A stretch of DNA of 64,000 bases from Ligustrum vulgare (Eukaryota > Streptophyta > Magnoliopsida > Lamiales > Oleaceae), in the NCBI GenBank assembly GCA_963555705.1, contig OY743181.1, forward strand, positions 22,510,513 through 22,574,512, given 5' to 3'. Of this stretch, positions 13,201 to 23,794 are shown one piece after another. Made by a program: the position numbers and the translations under genes. The stretch's first letter is position 1. Each line of letters opens with the position of its first letter. The notes under the pieces were generated by a model, which made no database searches, was not told the DNA's origin, and saw nothing but the letters and a program-made list of their open reading frames with translations.

Positions 13201-14587
13201 ACTCCAGTATCAAGCCCCTTCCCCTTTTCTTGGGTGCTAATTAGAAGTATCTGACTTGGATTTGCAGCTCAAACCCACTTCCACTTTCTCAGGAAATAGA
13301 AAAAGAAATAATAAAAGGAAAAAAAAAAAAATGATAGCTAACGGGATGAGAAAGCAGAGATAAAAGTACAAGTGACAGTCGAGAATTAATAAGATTTGAC
13401 AGACTGTTTATCAAGTGATACAACATGGTAATCTTCTCCGATAGCGAGCAACAAAGTGTCATCAAACTACGAAATTTATTAAATGGCCTCTTCTATTTTT
13501 CATTTTATTAGGTGTTGATGATGATGATTTTATAATATTGTTCCAAGATCAACAAAAGTAAGAAAAACTCAGTGAACTGCAAAAAATAAAACTACTGACA
13601 ATGATACAATTGGTGGCAGTCAAAGTAACCAGAGAACAGATGAAAATAAACAAGGTTATACATTTCCTAAAGAGATACAAAAGGACATGTCACTGTAGTT
13701 CATAATAAGTCCACTTTTAATCAGATGAACTAATATAATCAGTAGTATGTTGGAGATGACAACAATTTAGAAGCACAAGGAATGACAACAATAGCAAGAA
13801 CGTCTGAATACAAACAACAGAAACAGAAGTAATAATATACATATATATATGAGTAGAGAATGACATTTAAAAACTTTCAAAATGCAAATATCATGTATGT
13901 ATTGTCCCCTGAATTTGGGCCAGGTCCTAGCACAAAGAAGCTCCTTTTTATACCAATACAAGAAAGCACGAGAAGGTAGCAATTGACCTTTGTAAAAAAC
14001 TTCTGTGCATGACTTCTGATCTGCACAGCAGTCTTGGTTCCTACATGTTCTGCGCACCAAGACATACATATCGGAAAAATGGAGAAGAAAAAACAGGTCT
14101 CTAATTAAGAGAATATATCCAAGAAATATAACTCTCCTAAAGGAGATATAATAAATTAAGCAGAAATAACAAAAGTATATTAACTGATGATAGAATTTTT
14201 GAACTGGAGCTGTTTATCGTAAAAAAAACATGCTTTAATAATCTAAAATAAATTGCAGCCACATATTAATAGTGAGACAATAAATAGATATAAAAATATG
14301 AACAATTGGTGACCTTCTATGCGCTGCCAAGCTCGTCCATAGAGCTTAAGAGCCTCTAAAAACCTATTGTGTTCCTCCTCTGTCCATCGCTCACGTTGCT
14401 TGGTGATTGTATAAGGTTTCCTTGCCTGCCATTAAAGTAAATTTAATGGCAATTTAAACATGGAACTGTGACTCAATCTTTGAATAAAAAGGACCAGATA
14501 GGATTACAAATTTTAAAATTGAAGTAAAAGGATCGTTGTAGAAGAGACCTTGGCAACAAGTTCTTCCACAGACGAATAAGGGTCCAT
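10204..14587 (-). CDS. LHY: LHY, single-MYB (SHAQKFF) circadian-clock transcription factor
   Basis: LHY is a morning-phased nuclear repressor that, with CCA1, binds evening elements in clock genes. Coding exons on the minus strand are 14549-14587, 14314-14425, 13988-14049, 12388-12618, 10709-12178 and 10204-10599, all with GT-AG borders, joining in frame to 769 residues. The single MYB repeat lies at about residues 23-70 ([20 protein letters not shown], then [18 protein letters not shown] with SHAQKFF at 63-69). A proline-rich [19 protein letters not shown] block follows. The 490-residue exon 5 is Ser/Asn/Gln-rich, with alanine-rich runs typical of LHY. The C-terminal exon has the conserved [24 protein letters not shown] and [16 protein letters not shown] motifs. 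It is longer than the Arabidopsis protein (645 residues) but in the usual range for other plants. No stop or frameshift was found. Confidence 0.95.
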
Positions 14588-15240
14588 TTAAATACTGGAA
14601 CAGGGGGGCTGCTTCAAATATAGAGGATGCTTCCGTTCATCACTAGAAACCACAAATTTAAATAGCTTGGCCGTTGTGGTGGTGTTAATGGACACCCGAC
14701 TAATACAACTACAACTGCAAACAGAAAAATAAGCAACAAAAATATTTGACACAGATCCACCATTTCCCAATAATCATTTCTTCATCTGATAACTACTTAA
14801 ATTATAAATTAATAAATATATTCATATACGATATCATTTATGACCAGAGGGAGAGGGACGCATCTCTGAATCTGAAAGAAGTACTAGTATTTGTAGTTAA
14901 ACAAAAATAGGAGTTAATTCCAAATCCAGAATCCTCACCGAAAGGAACCGCATGTTGCTTCAACCTTCCAACTTCAATCCACTCCACAAAAAAAAAAAAA
15001 AAAAAAAAAAAATTATTCAGTAAGCTCAAATACAATAGGTAAAATTTGATCTAATTCATATTACCAATATGAAAGAACAAATTAATCAAAATCATAATAG
15101 GTACCTTCCAAGATAGCCGTTTCCCAGTGCAAGTTAATCAATTAAAATCGAACGCTACTGAGTTTTGACTTGAACTGAATGAAGTTCACCAGCAAAATAA
15201 CCGAAGGGAATAGAAGAGAGAAAAAAAAGACCTGGCTGTA
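14588..15240 (-). other. LHY 5' leader with probable untranslated exons
   Basis: On the minus strand a pyrimidine-rich acceptor ending TTTCTGTTTGCAG (near 14716-14728) precedes about 127 bases that run into the LHY start codon. Farther upstream a donor-like GGAAG/GTACCT near 15100-15109 ends a candidate first non-coding exon reaching to about 15240. LHY genes commonly have spliced leaders, and the sequence fits that. A poly-A/T tract at 14988-15011 lies between. Exact exon ends and the transcription start are inferred. Confidence 0.5.
14614..14640 (-). promoter_or_regulatory. Upstream open reading frame in LHY leader
   Basis: A 9-codon frame (ATG to TGA, peptide MNGSILYI) lies 26 bases before the LHY start codon, in the untranslated part adjoining coding exon 1. 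If the leader is transcribed as inferred, this short uORF could dampen LHY translation. The frame is seen directly; the function is inference. Confidence 0.5.
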
Positions 15241-15369
15241 GAGGTTTTATTTTTGCTTTTTAAAAATTTAGAAGAAAAATGGGAGCCACTAGTAATTCTG
15301 CTATAAAAAATTAGAAATTTGAGAATTAATTTGAGGCTGGAGACGAGCCAAGAAGTAGGAGGAAAGCTG

Positions 15370-15600
15370 GAAAGGTCACAAAGTGGGACCAATGTCAATA
15401 CGATGACGCCATGTGGCAAAAACTTAATGGCTGATATTCCTATTCCAGAAGTTCCCCCCACGCGCCCTTTCACTTTTTTTGTTTTCTTACACAGGATTTG
15501 TAAACTCGTTTCTCCTCCACAAACTACTAGGAGTAGGAGTTGAGTCAGACTCACCGAGTTTACTAAAGTTATCTGCGGGACCCACGAACCCCCACGTGGC
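15370..15600 (-). promoter_or_regulatory. LHY promoter block: two TCP sites, HUD-like site and G-box
   Basis: Upstream of the LHY leader lie GTGGGACC (15383-15390) and GGACCCAC (15578-15585), both exact class I TCP consensus sites (GGNCCCAC). A CATGTG (15410-15415), the complement of the CACATG morning element, and a perfect G-box CACGTG (15593-15598) are also present. TCP factors and G-box factors are known regulators of CCA1/LHY promoters. No evening element was noticed here. Sites are seen directly; their use is inferred. Confidence 0.6.
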
Positions 15601-15660
15601 CTTTCTTCTGATATATCCGTGTATCGGGTTTCTTTCGGGCTTCTCGAACCAATGGATATA
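15561..15660. repeat. LHY upstream segment duplicated at 41.2 and 46.06 kb (copy A, part 1)
   Basis: The segment containing GCGGGACCCACGAACCCC, ACGTGGCCTTTCTT and CGTGTATCGGGTTTCTTTC has a diverged second copy in two pieces: 41221-41275 (GCGGGACCCACAAACCCC, ACGTGGCCTTTCTT) and 46066-46116 (CGTGTATCGAGTTTCTTTC). In copy A it is followed by the 15.66-17.69 kb insertion, after which homology resumes at 17694. Confidence 0.75.
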
Positions 15661-16705
15661 GATTTTAGGCTATCCACATAAATACAATACTTTTAAGGAT
15701 TAATTTGAAATTTACTTCAATTTTATAAAATTTGAAAATTATTTTTTATAAAATCTTAAAAATTAAAAAATACTTATGATACTTCTCAAATAGATTAGTA
15801 TCATAGTATGATACTCATGATTATATTAATATCAAATATGATACTTATGATACTTTTTCAATTTTTTTAGTATTACAGTATGATATTTCTGATACTTTTC
15901 AATTTTTTTAGTATCATAGCTTGATACTTTAAAATTTTTTATGATACTTTCTCACAGACATAAAATCAAACACCTTTAATACATACAATTTCTCCCTTCT
16001 CCGATTTCATATCAACCATAGCTCAGCCTAACACGCCTCAATTTCTATAGAACCCACATCAGCCTTTTTCTGAAACTGAGATCTGGCATTTTACGTTACC
16101 GTGCATACAATTTTGGAAGAGTCTGGGTCTTTCAATTGAGGGGTCAAGGAAGGATTTGGGAGCTGGAATGTTGTTCCCCTTCCTTCAATCACCCTTTTTC
16201 TACTTATTTAGGGCCAAAATCAGTCTGCTTTTGAATCTGGGAACTATCGGGATTGAATATCGTTAACCGCTCCTTCTTAGGTGTAGATTCTGTGATTTTG
16301 GGGGTTGTGGCATTGAGTTTTGGTATTGGTGTTTTGGTGGTGCCTAGCTGTTTGGATGTGTGCAGTGGTCGACGACTTAACATGTGGTGAGGGCGATGAG
16401 GTTGATTTATGTGTTGCAGAGGTGTGAATTGGTGGCAGGTGTAGACGGTAGCGAGTTGGTGGCAAGCAGTGGCGATGGTGAGTTGATTGCAGGCGTAGGC
16501 GGTGGCGAGTTGGTGACAGGCGGTGGAGGTGGCGGTGATAAGTTGGTGATAGGAGGTGGCCATGGTAGGAATTGGGCGAAGAAGATTAGCAAAGTGGTAG
16601 GCAGTAGGCGAAGAAGACGAGGAAGTATTTTTCATAATTTTTCTTTTGGGTAGTAAAAATCATTTTTGTTATGTAAAGATAGTAATTTGTCCAATTAACC
16701 CATAG
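15661..16705. repeat. Repeat unit 1 of a two-copy insertion
   Basis: This unit begins GGCTATCCACATAAATAC, passes through many GATACTTATGATACT motifs, then a GGT/GGC-rich part at about 16430-16570 that creates glycine-rich frames on both strands, and ends with GTAGTAAAAATCATTTTTG. The unit at 16708-17693 has the same beginning, GGT-rich middle and end. No transposase or retroelement domain is visible, so it may be a non-autonomous element. Confidence 0.55.
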
Positions 16706-16707
16706 AT

Positions 16708-17693
16708 TTTTGGGCAATCCACAAAATACCTTACTTTTAAGGATCAAACTGAAATTTACCTAAATTTTATAAATCTTAAAAATTACTTATAATAAAATCA
16801 TAAAAATTAAAAAATACTTCATAATTTCGTGAAGTATCACAATTTGATACTTATGATATTTTGTTTCAGACATAAAATTAAACGCTTTCCTTACACTATT
16901 CCCTACACTATCATTACCAATCAGAATCTAAAAGTCTGTCTGGTAATGTGAAATTTTTTGATTTTTGTGATTTTTTTATAGATGTGTGATTTAAAAAAGT
17001 TAGAAAAGTCAAAAATTATGAGTTTGACTAAGAATTGATAGTTGCGATTGAATTTGAAAAGTTGAGATGAAAATTTTTCTTTTACCAAACAGGCTTTAAA
17101 TTTCATCCCACACGTCAAAACAATAATTACCTCCAGTCCCTAGCAGGTAAGTTTCATCCCACTGGTCAATTTGCCCTATAAGTTACTGGAACATCAGGGT
17201 GATTCAATGGCGTACCTCTGCAATGAGGTGCTGCTCACTCTCAATCCTCAGATGAGCAAAAGTACTTTCTTATGTACCTGATAAAGGCTTTGGTCTAAGA
17301 TCATCAAGAATGAATATATGTGCTGTGCAATGTGCATATTTGGACAAATTTAGACTTATATGGGTTCCTTTAAATCTCGCCCCCTCTTTGTTAATAAGAA
17401 ATCGTGGAAGAAGAGGATCCCCAAACTCGGTATGTTCTTTGAATCAAGTTTTGAAGGCACACCTGCTATAGTGGTTCGGTTGTGCTAGGTGGTTGTTTGG
17501 TGGCACTGTGGTGGTGGTTCAACGGTGGTTGATGTGGGTGGTGGTGGTGGTTGATTTGGGCGGTGGTGGTGGTGCATTGGCACCAGTCGGGGAAGAAGAG
17601 AGAGATCGAGAAAGTATTTTTCAAAATTTTATCTGTGAGCAGTAAAAATCATTTTTGCGAAATAAAGTAGGTAATGTGTACAATTATCCCTAG
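16708..17693. repeat. Repeat unit 2 of the two-copy insertion
   Basis: It begins GGGCAATCCACAAAATACC, includes CTTTTAAGGATCAAACTGAA, a (GGT)n-rich stretch at about 17480-17575, and ends GCAGTAAAAATCATTTTTGC, in the same order as unit 1. It carries a nested MITE at 16933-17095. Both units are absent from the paralogous segment near 46.1 kb, so the pair is an insertion. Confidence 0.55.
16933..17095. mobile_element. MITE-like element, second copy of the 2225 family
   Basis: It starts AGTCTGTCTGGTAATGTGAA and ends TTTTACCAAACAGGCT, inverted ends similar to those at 2225-2404, with the same interior motif order. It sits inside repeat unit 2 and is missing from unit 1, which supports a later insertion. 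Confidence 0.6.
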
Positions 17694-18780
17694 ATGAGGT
17701 AGATGATTTTTTACAATTATTAAAGATTTTGTGGAAAATGAATTTTTTTAAAATGTGTAATTCAAAATTTTAAAAAAAATTTATGAGTTTATGCGTAAAA
17801 TTAATTTAATGAAAAAAGATACAATTATAAATAAGTTAAAAGAAATATAAATTTTAAAAAATGGAAGTCATACCATCGTAGGATTCATTTCTTTCCCTTG
17901 TGCATTTGAAAGCCTCTATGAATCTGCTTTATTTAGAGAATCAATTTTATTTTTTATTGGATGTGGGCCCCAAAAATCAATAGAGTGTCTTGAATTTATC
18001 CACAAATCCGACCAACCGTGCATTGGCTTTCCACCACATTTGTGTAAAGAACCAAAGAGTTCTTATCCATTTTATTTGGGGAATCTACACCTTGCATTGC
18101 ATGGGCATTTTGGTCTATGTAGATAATAATTATGGGTAATTATATTCAACCTGCACTTTTTTTTATTTACACCACAATTTAATTACAAAAAAAATCTTTA
18201 GTGCTTATTTACTTTTGCTTTTATATCCTCAATTTTTTTAATCACATTATTTATTCATAACATTCAATTAATTAACATATTTTATTTCTAATCACGATTT
18301 CTTTTCAAATATTCTGCTAATTTAAATTGAAAAGATGTGCAAAATATTTTGTTTAATTTTTGTATTAATTATTTACTTTGATTATTTAAAAGTATGAGAG
18401 ATAAATAAATATTTTTCACCCTCGTAATAAATATTTTGAATGAAAATTATCTCTAAATACAAGTTATAGAAATTAATAAAGAGTTGATGATAAAAAAAAT
18501 TATAAAAAAAACTTGACGGGTTAAATATATAAATAAGGAAAAATTAAGGATCTTCATTGGAATCAAAATGCGGTGTGGTTAACAAAAAGTGTGGTGTCAA
18601 TATATTTACCCAAAAATTATTTACATAGCTGACATTTTGACACCACTAGGAATGAGAAAACAAAATTTTAAGAAATTCAAAAAATTGAAAAATTGAATCG
18701 ATATTCAACGAATCATACCTATTGAGAATTTTTTTTTTGTTGAATTCATTTCTACATTTGTTTAAAGAACCAAAGAACCC
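17694..18780. repeat. LHY upstream segment, copy A part 2
   Basis: Homology to 46109-46640 runs through this segment. Shared landmarks are GATGATTTTTTACAA, GAATCTGCTTTATTT-like text, CAACCGTGCATTGG, CTTGCATTGCATGGGCATTT and AATTGAAAAATTGAATCG. Copy A carries extra AT-rich sequence at about 18130-18620 that is missing in copy B. No gene is visible. Confidence 0.7.
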
Positions 18781-18859
18781 CTATCCATTTTATTGTGGAA
18801 ATCTAACACATTGCATTGTAAGGGTATTATGGTCTTTCACCTTTAAATCGAGCTTAAAA

Positions 18860-19735
18860 ATGGAAACAAAATAGGTGGGAATACAGATAAAAGGCCGCGA
18901 AACTTGCCTCCTCTTCACAAATAGCTGGCCTATTGAAAGTGAGAAATTTGACCGAGAAAGCTTATATTTCCTTTCAACAGTATATTCTACCATAGCGAAT
19001 AACTCCTGATTGAATCACAAGCAAGGAGAAGAGAATTGAATTAGAAAAAAGGAGTCTCGGGCCCTACCTCTATCAAACGGACTTCTACAGCTATAGTTGC
19101 TAACGATCCCTAGTAACAAGCCAGATTTAAGCGCATTACAAACTATTGAAGGGAGAAATTGAAATGCTCATTGTCTGGGATTCAAAAAGCAAGCAATACC
19201 GTAGTTTAAAATTCCCGCGTAACTAGACTTCATTGTTCCTAAGTCAAAAAGAAGCAGTCCAATCTACTATAAGATCAGGGGGGAGCTCATAAGGAAGGAT
19301 AGTTTGCAATTGAATCGATGGAATATGACGATTCAATAAGGAAGGCCTCAGATTTGAAAGATATAAGTAAAAAAGACGGCTCTGGGTTGATGACCCAATC
19401 CAATCCAGACATCTGGAGAATTGTTTGCACTAATATACTTACGATTATGCGAACTACTCTAAAGGCCTTTTCTTATACCATTCATTAACTGCCTTAACTG
19501 CATAAGAGAATATTCCTATCCTTATATTGTTCTCGGGAATAAGACTTGGATATTATTATTACATAGGTGAGGTAATTATACCAGCTCAAAGATTGGATAG
19601 TCGGAATATCATTTCCAATAGATGAGGTTAGAATAAAAAAGATAAAAGAGATCGTCCGGTTCCGGCTTTAAAACTATACAAATTAAGGTGATTTTAAGAC
19701 ATTGCCACTGAAATTATGGTTTCCCCCGAGTTTGC
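18860..19735. other. Possible organelle-derived insertion (NUMT-like)
   Basis: Base composition changes abruptly here. Long A/T runs disappear, and text such as GGAGTCTCGGGCCCTACCTC, AAGATCAGGGGGGAGCTC and GATCGTCCGGTTCCGGC resembles plant mitochondrial intergenic DNA. AT-rich nuclear sequence resumes at about 19740. No organelle gene could be recognised, so this rests on composition and texture only. Confidence 0.4.
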
Positions 19736-20164
19736 CTAGCATTATACTTAATTCCACAATTAATATATATATATATATATAAAGTCAAATAAATAACAAG
19801 ATGTTATTTAAAAAATAGTAATCAAATTAAAAAATATATAAATAAAGTTAAATCATTAAATAATAAATCTACAATCTACAATTTATAGATTGTTCGACGG
19901 ATATTTAATTGGTTTATATGGTTAAAGATTGGAGAGAAAAATTAAAAAGTGATTTTGAAAAATTGTATAATTTAAACTTTGGTTTAAACCAAAGCCGCCG
20001 AACAGTCAGTTAGCCTTTGTTTGGTAAATGTTTCTTTATAATTTTTTTTTTTTTTTACAAATTGCCATGTTCCAACATTTCAATTGTCCATTTTTTTTTT
20101 TTAAAAGTCAGCAATTTCAATTGGTCAAAAATTCATGCCCACTATTTTACTTTTTAAAAAAAAT

Positions 20165-20500
20165 CTAGTATTCCACTAGTGTAATGTACTGAAGTTCCTA
20201 TTTGCAATATCGATAAGTATTCATAAAAAAACACAAATGAATTTAAAATATTTTCTATTGAGGTAATTATTAAAACTTAAAAAAAAAAACATAAATAATC
20301 CAAATTATTAAAAAAATCACTGAGGATAAATGTCAATTTATATATTTAAAAAATAAATAACCGTCGAATTCAATACTTTTTATAAGTTGTTATTAACTTT
20401 ATGGAAAATGTAAATTTAGTAGTTTTTAATTGTATATCATGTTTGATGTAATATTATGGGTACAAATATCGATGCATGTGCAAAACATAAAAAAGATACT
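20165..20500. repeat. Third copy of the dispersed repeat of intron 5
   Basis: It shares GCAATATCGATAAGTATTC, ATAAATAATCCAAATTATT and GTAGTTTTTAATTGTATATC in the same order with 5700-6060 and 6718-6975. Non-coding. Confidence 0.5.
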
Positions 20501-20818
20501 TTTTGTATATTATATATACCAAAAATATTATATATCATTTCAGTAGTTGCCTCCCATATTTAACATTTTTTTTTCCATTCACACTTGCCTAGATTTTTTT
20601 TTTTTTTGGAAAGCATCTCAACTTGAAAATCCAAGCTTTTGATACAATTTATTAAAAGAACAATCGGGTTACAAAGTGAGGTGGACGTATGCGCCTTACC
20701 TCAACAATACAATTCAATGTCATACTTCAAAGCTATAAACCTGTGTCAAAACAATCTGTAAAAAAAAAAAAAAAAAAAAGATTCAAGATAGACACAAGAC
20801 AACATCAAATGGAACTCT

Positions 20819-21557
20819 TAATGTGAACCCGTTCGGGACCACAATGAAAGTGAGGAAGAAAACACCGGAAAGTCCCGAATTCAGGTTGGATGTAGACGTT
20901 AGAAAATTGACCCAAACTTCACGACACGAGAATTGACGATGCGAAAGAAAGAACCAAGATTTTCAAAACGCCACAAGGAGCTATCTAATTTCCTTTATAA
21001 GTTTCTGATTTTGGACGGTACAAATATTAAAGAATATTTGAAAAGTTCGAATGAACGCCACAAGAATCAATCTTGATAAGTTCCAAGAAAATAAAGGAAT
21101 CTACCTTTAATTTATGGAATCATCAATAACAATTTTTATTAAAAATCAAGTCTAATTATTACAATGAAAGAAAACTAGAATATAAAGTAGTCAAAATGGA
21201 TTAAGCTTACCCTAGCCGCTATAGAAACACAAAAATAAACCTAACATAATTAAAAACGGAATTTAACCTAAAAATGCGAAAAACCCTAAACGGGAAAAAT
21301 GAAACATAATTATTCGAATTATGAAAATATTGTAAATTCTCGTCTGCACAATTGACTTACAGTTTTGAAGCCCCAAACGAAGGAATTTGGCTTTAGATCA
21401 GTGCGCTCAAAGGCTTTAGCCCATGAGTTTCACTCAGTGACCCATTTCTACTTAAAAACATATATTATGCATTCGATTCCGACATGATTGATTGGACTGC
21501 ACTTTTGTTTGGCTTAAATACTTGAATTTCCCATCAAGCCCACTATGATTCGCATCA
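20819..21557 (-). repeat. 3' LTR of outer non-autonomous element
   Basis: It is homologous along its length to 23101-23794. Shared landmarks are GAGGAAGAAAACRCCG, TTTTCRAAACGCCACAAG and GTGACCCRTTTCTACTT. Its end, AGCCCACTATGATTCGCATCA, is present for the right LTR only after the nested element, at 40864-40884. Confidence 0.85.
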
Positions 21558-21574
21558 TTCTCTCATTCTTCAGG

Positions 21575-21593
21575 ATGATTCGTCCCGAATCAT
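21575..21593. repeat. 19-bp palindrome beside the polypurine tract
   Basis: ATGATTCGTCCCGAATCAT has perfect 8-bp arms around a 3-base centre and lies 17 bases from the 3' LTR. The same motif occurs three times in the related element at 33-37 kb, also just upstream of its 3' LTR. Conservation between diverged elements suggests it is part of the element and functional or structural. Confidence 0.7.
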
Positions 21594-22097
21594 AGCTTTG
21601 TTCATAATGTACCACTGTACCTCATGGATCAAACGAAAACCCTTTGCTTCCATGCTAGAGGACCAACCAATAGTACCCCATTACTTGAATTGCATAAACG
21701 GGTCGAAATGTGAGCTTCCTTGACCATATGTGGTTTGGTTCAAACTTCCAATTATTGTCAACCTGCAAGAAAGATTCAAATAAAATGGGATGATAAATGT
21801 TAGTTTCATAAAGTATAAGGTATGGGTCCTTGTGCTCATGATGAATCATGGAATTGCCACAACATGGGCTTTATTCTAAGCAAGAATTATTGTAGTAGGA
21901 TAATGGCGGTTGAGTCTAAGCGTAGCCTCCAACTCCTCTTTTGAAACCAAGAGGCTCTTCTCTTCACCTCTTTCCTCCTTTGCAACTTCTTGCTCATTTT
22001 TTTTTTACTCTAAAGTGTAACCACATTTTTTAACTCCACATTTTCATCAACATTTTCATACACTTCCTCATTACTACCCAAATGTTGATCTTCCACT

Positions 22098-22490
22098 TTA
22101 AAGTTCAAATTTTGAACTCCTGCCCCCAACTTCCAATTCATACACATCCTCATCAAAAAATTTAACTTCTTGTCCATTCGCATCTTTCCTACCCAATTCC
22201 CCAATTTCTACCTCAATGTTTGGATTTTTCTCAACTATTTCTATTTTCAACTTTTGCACATCTTCTTGAATAATTTTATTCTCAATCACCCCCTCGCTAT
22301 CCAATTCCTCCTTTTCCTCCTCAAAATTTGGAATTTGTTCAACTACTTTTAACTTCAATTTTCCCTCCTTCTTCTCAACATTCCTATCCCAAGGCCTTTC
22401 TTGCAATTCAACTAAAATTTTCTTTCCACTCTCCTTCCTACTCAACATAGCCTCCTTTCTGGCCTTCTTTTCACTCATCATCATTTCCAC
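22098..22490 (-). pseudogene. Glu/Lys-rich coiled-coil remnant of non-autonomous element
   Basis: A 130-codon frame rich in Glu, Lys and Val (for example KKEGKLKLKVVEQIPNFEEE) matches in style and position the coiled-coil frame at 34932-35585 of the related inner element. It is the only substantial coding remnant between the LTRs. The upstream protease-like part present in the inner element is not recognisable here. The role of this charged linker is unknown; similar linkers sit between protease and reverse transcriptase in some plant gypsy polyproteins. Confidence 0.55.
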
Positions 22491-23100
22491 ATAAATTTTT
22501 GCTGAATCCTCAAAATCGCTATCTCATCAGTCTCTACTTTCTTCTCAACTCCAATTCCAACCCTAGGTTTATGATGACGCCTATATTGCCTCCCATCATT
22601 AAGGCTTATTTGAGATCATTCACTTTTCAATTGAGCAATTTTTTCTTCCATTTTATCTAGCCTCATCATAGCATCTCTTAAATTCTTTTGAAAAACTCTC
22701 CAAACATGATCCTTATCGCTAACCCCTCAAGATGAATATTTTTCTTGAAATTTAGACATTTGGAATGGAATGAAATACTTGACACAAGAGTTAAAGAATG
22801 ACTTTTGCACGAATAAGAATATCAATAAATAAAGAAGTTCAAGAAAGTGGTTATTTGGAATGATTTTTTTTTTCTTTTTTTTTTTTGGGTGGAATTTTAG
22901 AAATTAAAAAAATACCAATTTTTTTTTTTTTATTTTTTTTTTTATGATTTTCTGGATTAACTTAAAAATATGAAGAACATGAAATAAAGACTTAAACATG
23001 ATATGAACTATTTTTATGTGACAAGTTCTATGATAAACACATAAAAATCAAACGGGGATAGAATAAAAATCTGAATTCCTAGTCCAGCTCTGATATCAAA

Positions 23101-23794
23101 TGATGTGAACCCATTTGGGAACACGACGAAAGCGAGGAAGAAAACGCCGAAAAGTTCTGAATTCAGGTTTGGATGTAGATAGTAGAACATTGACCCAAAT
23201 TTCATGACGCGAGAATCAACGACGCGGAAGAAAGAACTAAGATTTTCGAAACGCCACAAGAAGCTGTCTAATTTCCTTGATAAGTTTCTGATTTTGAATG
23301 CCACAAATATTCAAGAATATTTGGTAAGTTCGGATGAACGTCACAAGAATGAATCTTGATAAGTTCTAGAAAAATAAAGGAATCCATCTTTAATTTATTG
23401 AATCATCAATAACATTTTATTTTTATTAAAATTCAAGTCTAACTATTACACTAAAATAAAATTGGAATATAAAGTAGTCAAAACGGACTAAGCTTACCCT
23501 AGCCGCTATAGTGACAAAAAAAAAAAAAAATCCTAACATAATTAAAAAAAGAATTTAACCTAAAAATGTGAAAAACCCTAAACGGGAAAAAGGAAACATA
23601 ATTATTTGAATTATGGAAATATTGTAAATTCCCTTCTGCATTATTGACTTGCTGTTTTGAAGTCCCAAATGAAGGAATTTGGCTTTAAATCAGTGCGCTA
23701 AAGGGCTTTAGCCCATGAGTTTCGCTCAGTGACCCGTTTCTACTTGAAAAATATATATTATGCATCTAATTCCTCTGTGATTGACTAGACTGTA
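23101..23794 (-). repeat. 5' LTR of outer element, main part
   Basis: It begins TGATGTGAACCC directly after the primer-binding site and breaks off at 23794, where the TGGTAAC terminus of the Athila-like LTR begins. The missing 56 bases follow the far LTR at 40829-40884. The CTGTA target duplication (23790-23794 and 40824-40828) marks the break. Confidence 0.85.

Noticed and set aside
16204..16653. Glycine-rich and Pro/Thr-rich frames on both strands
   Set aside because: They arise from the GGT/GGC-rich middle of a non-coding repeat; the related unit at 17480 does not keep the frame.
19021..19735. tRNA or rRNA gene within the organelle-like segment
   Set aside because: No cloverleaf or conserved rRNA text could be recognised.
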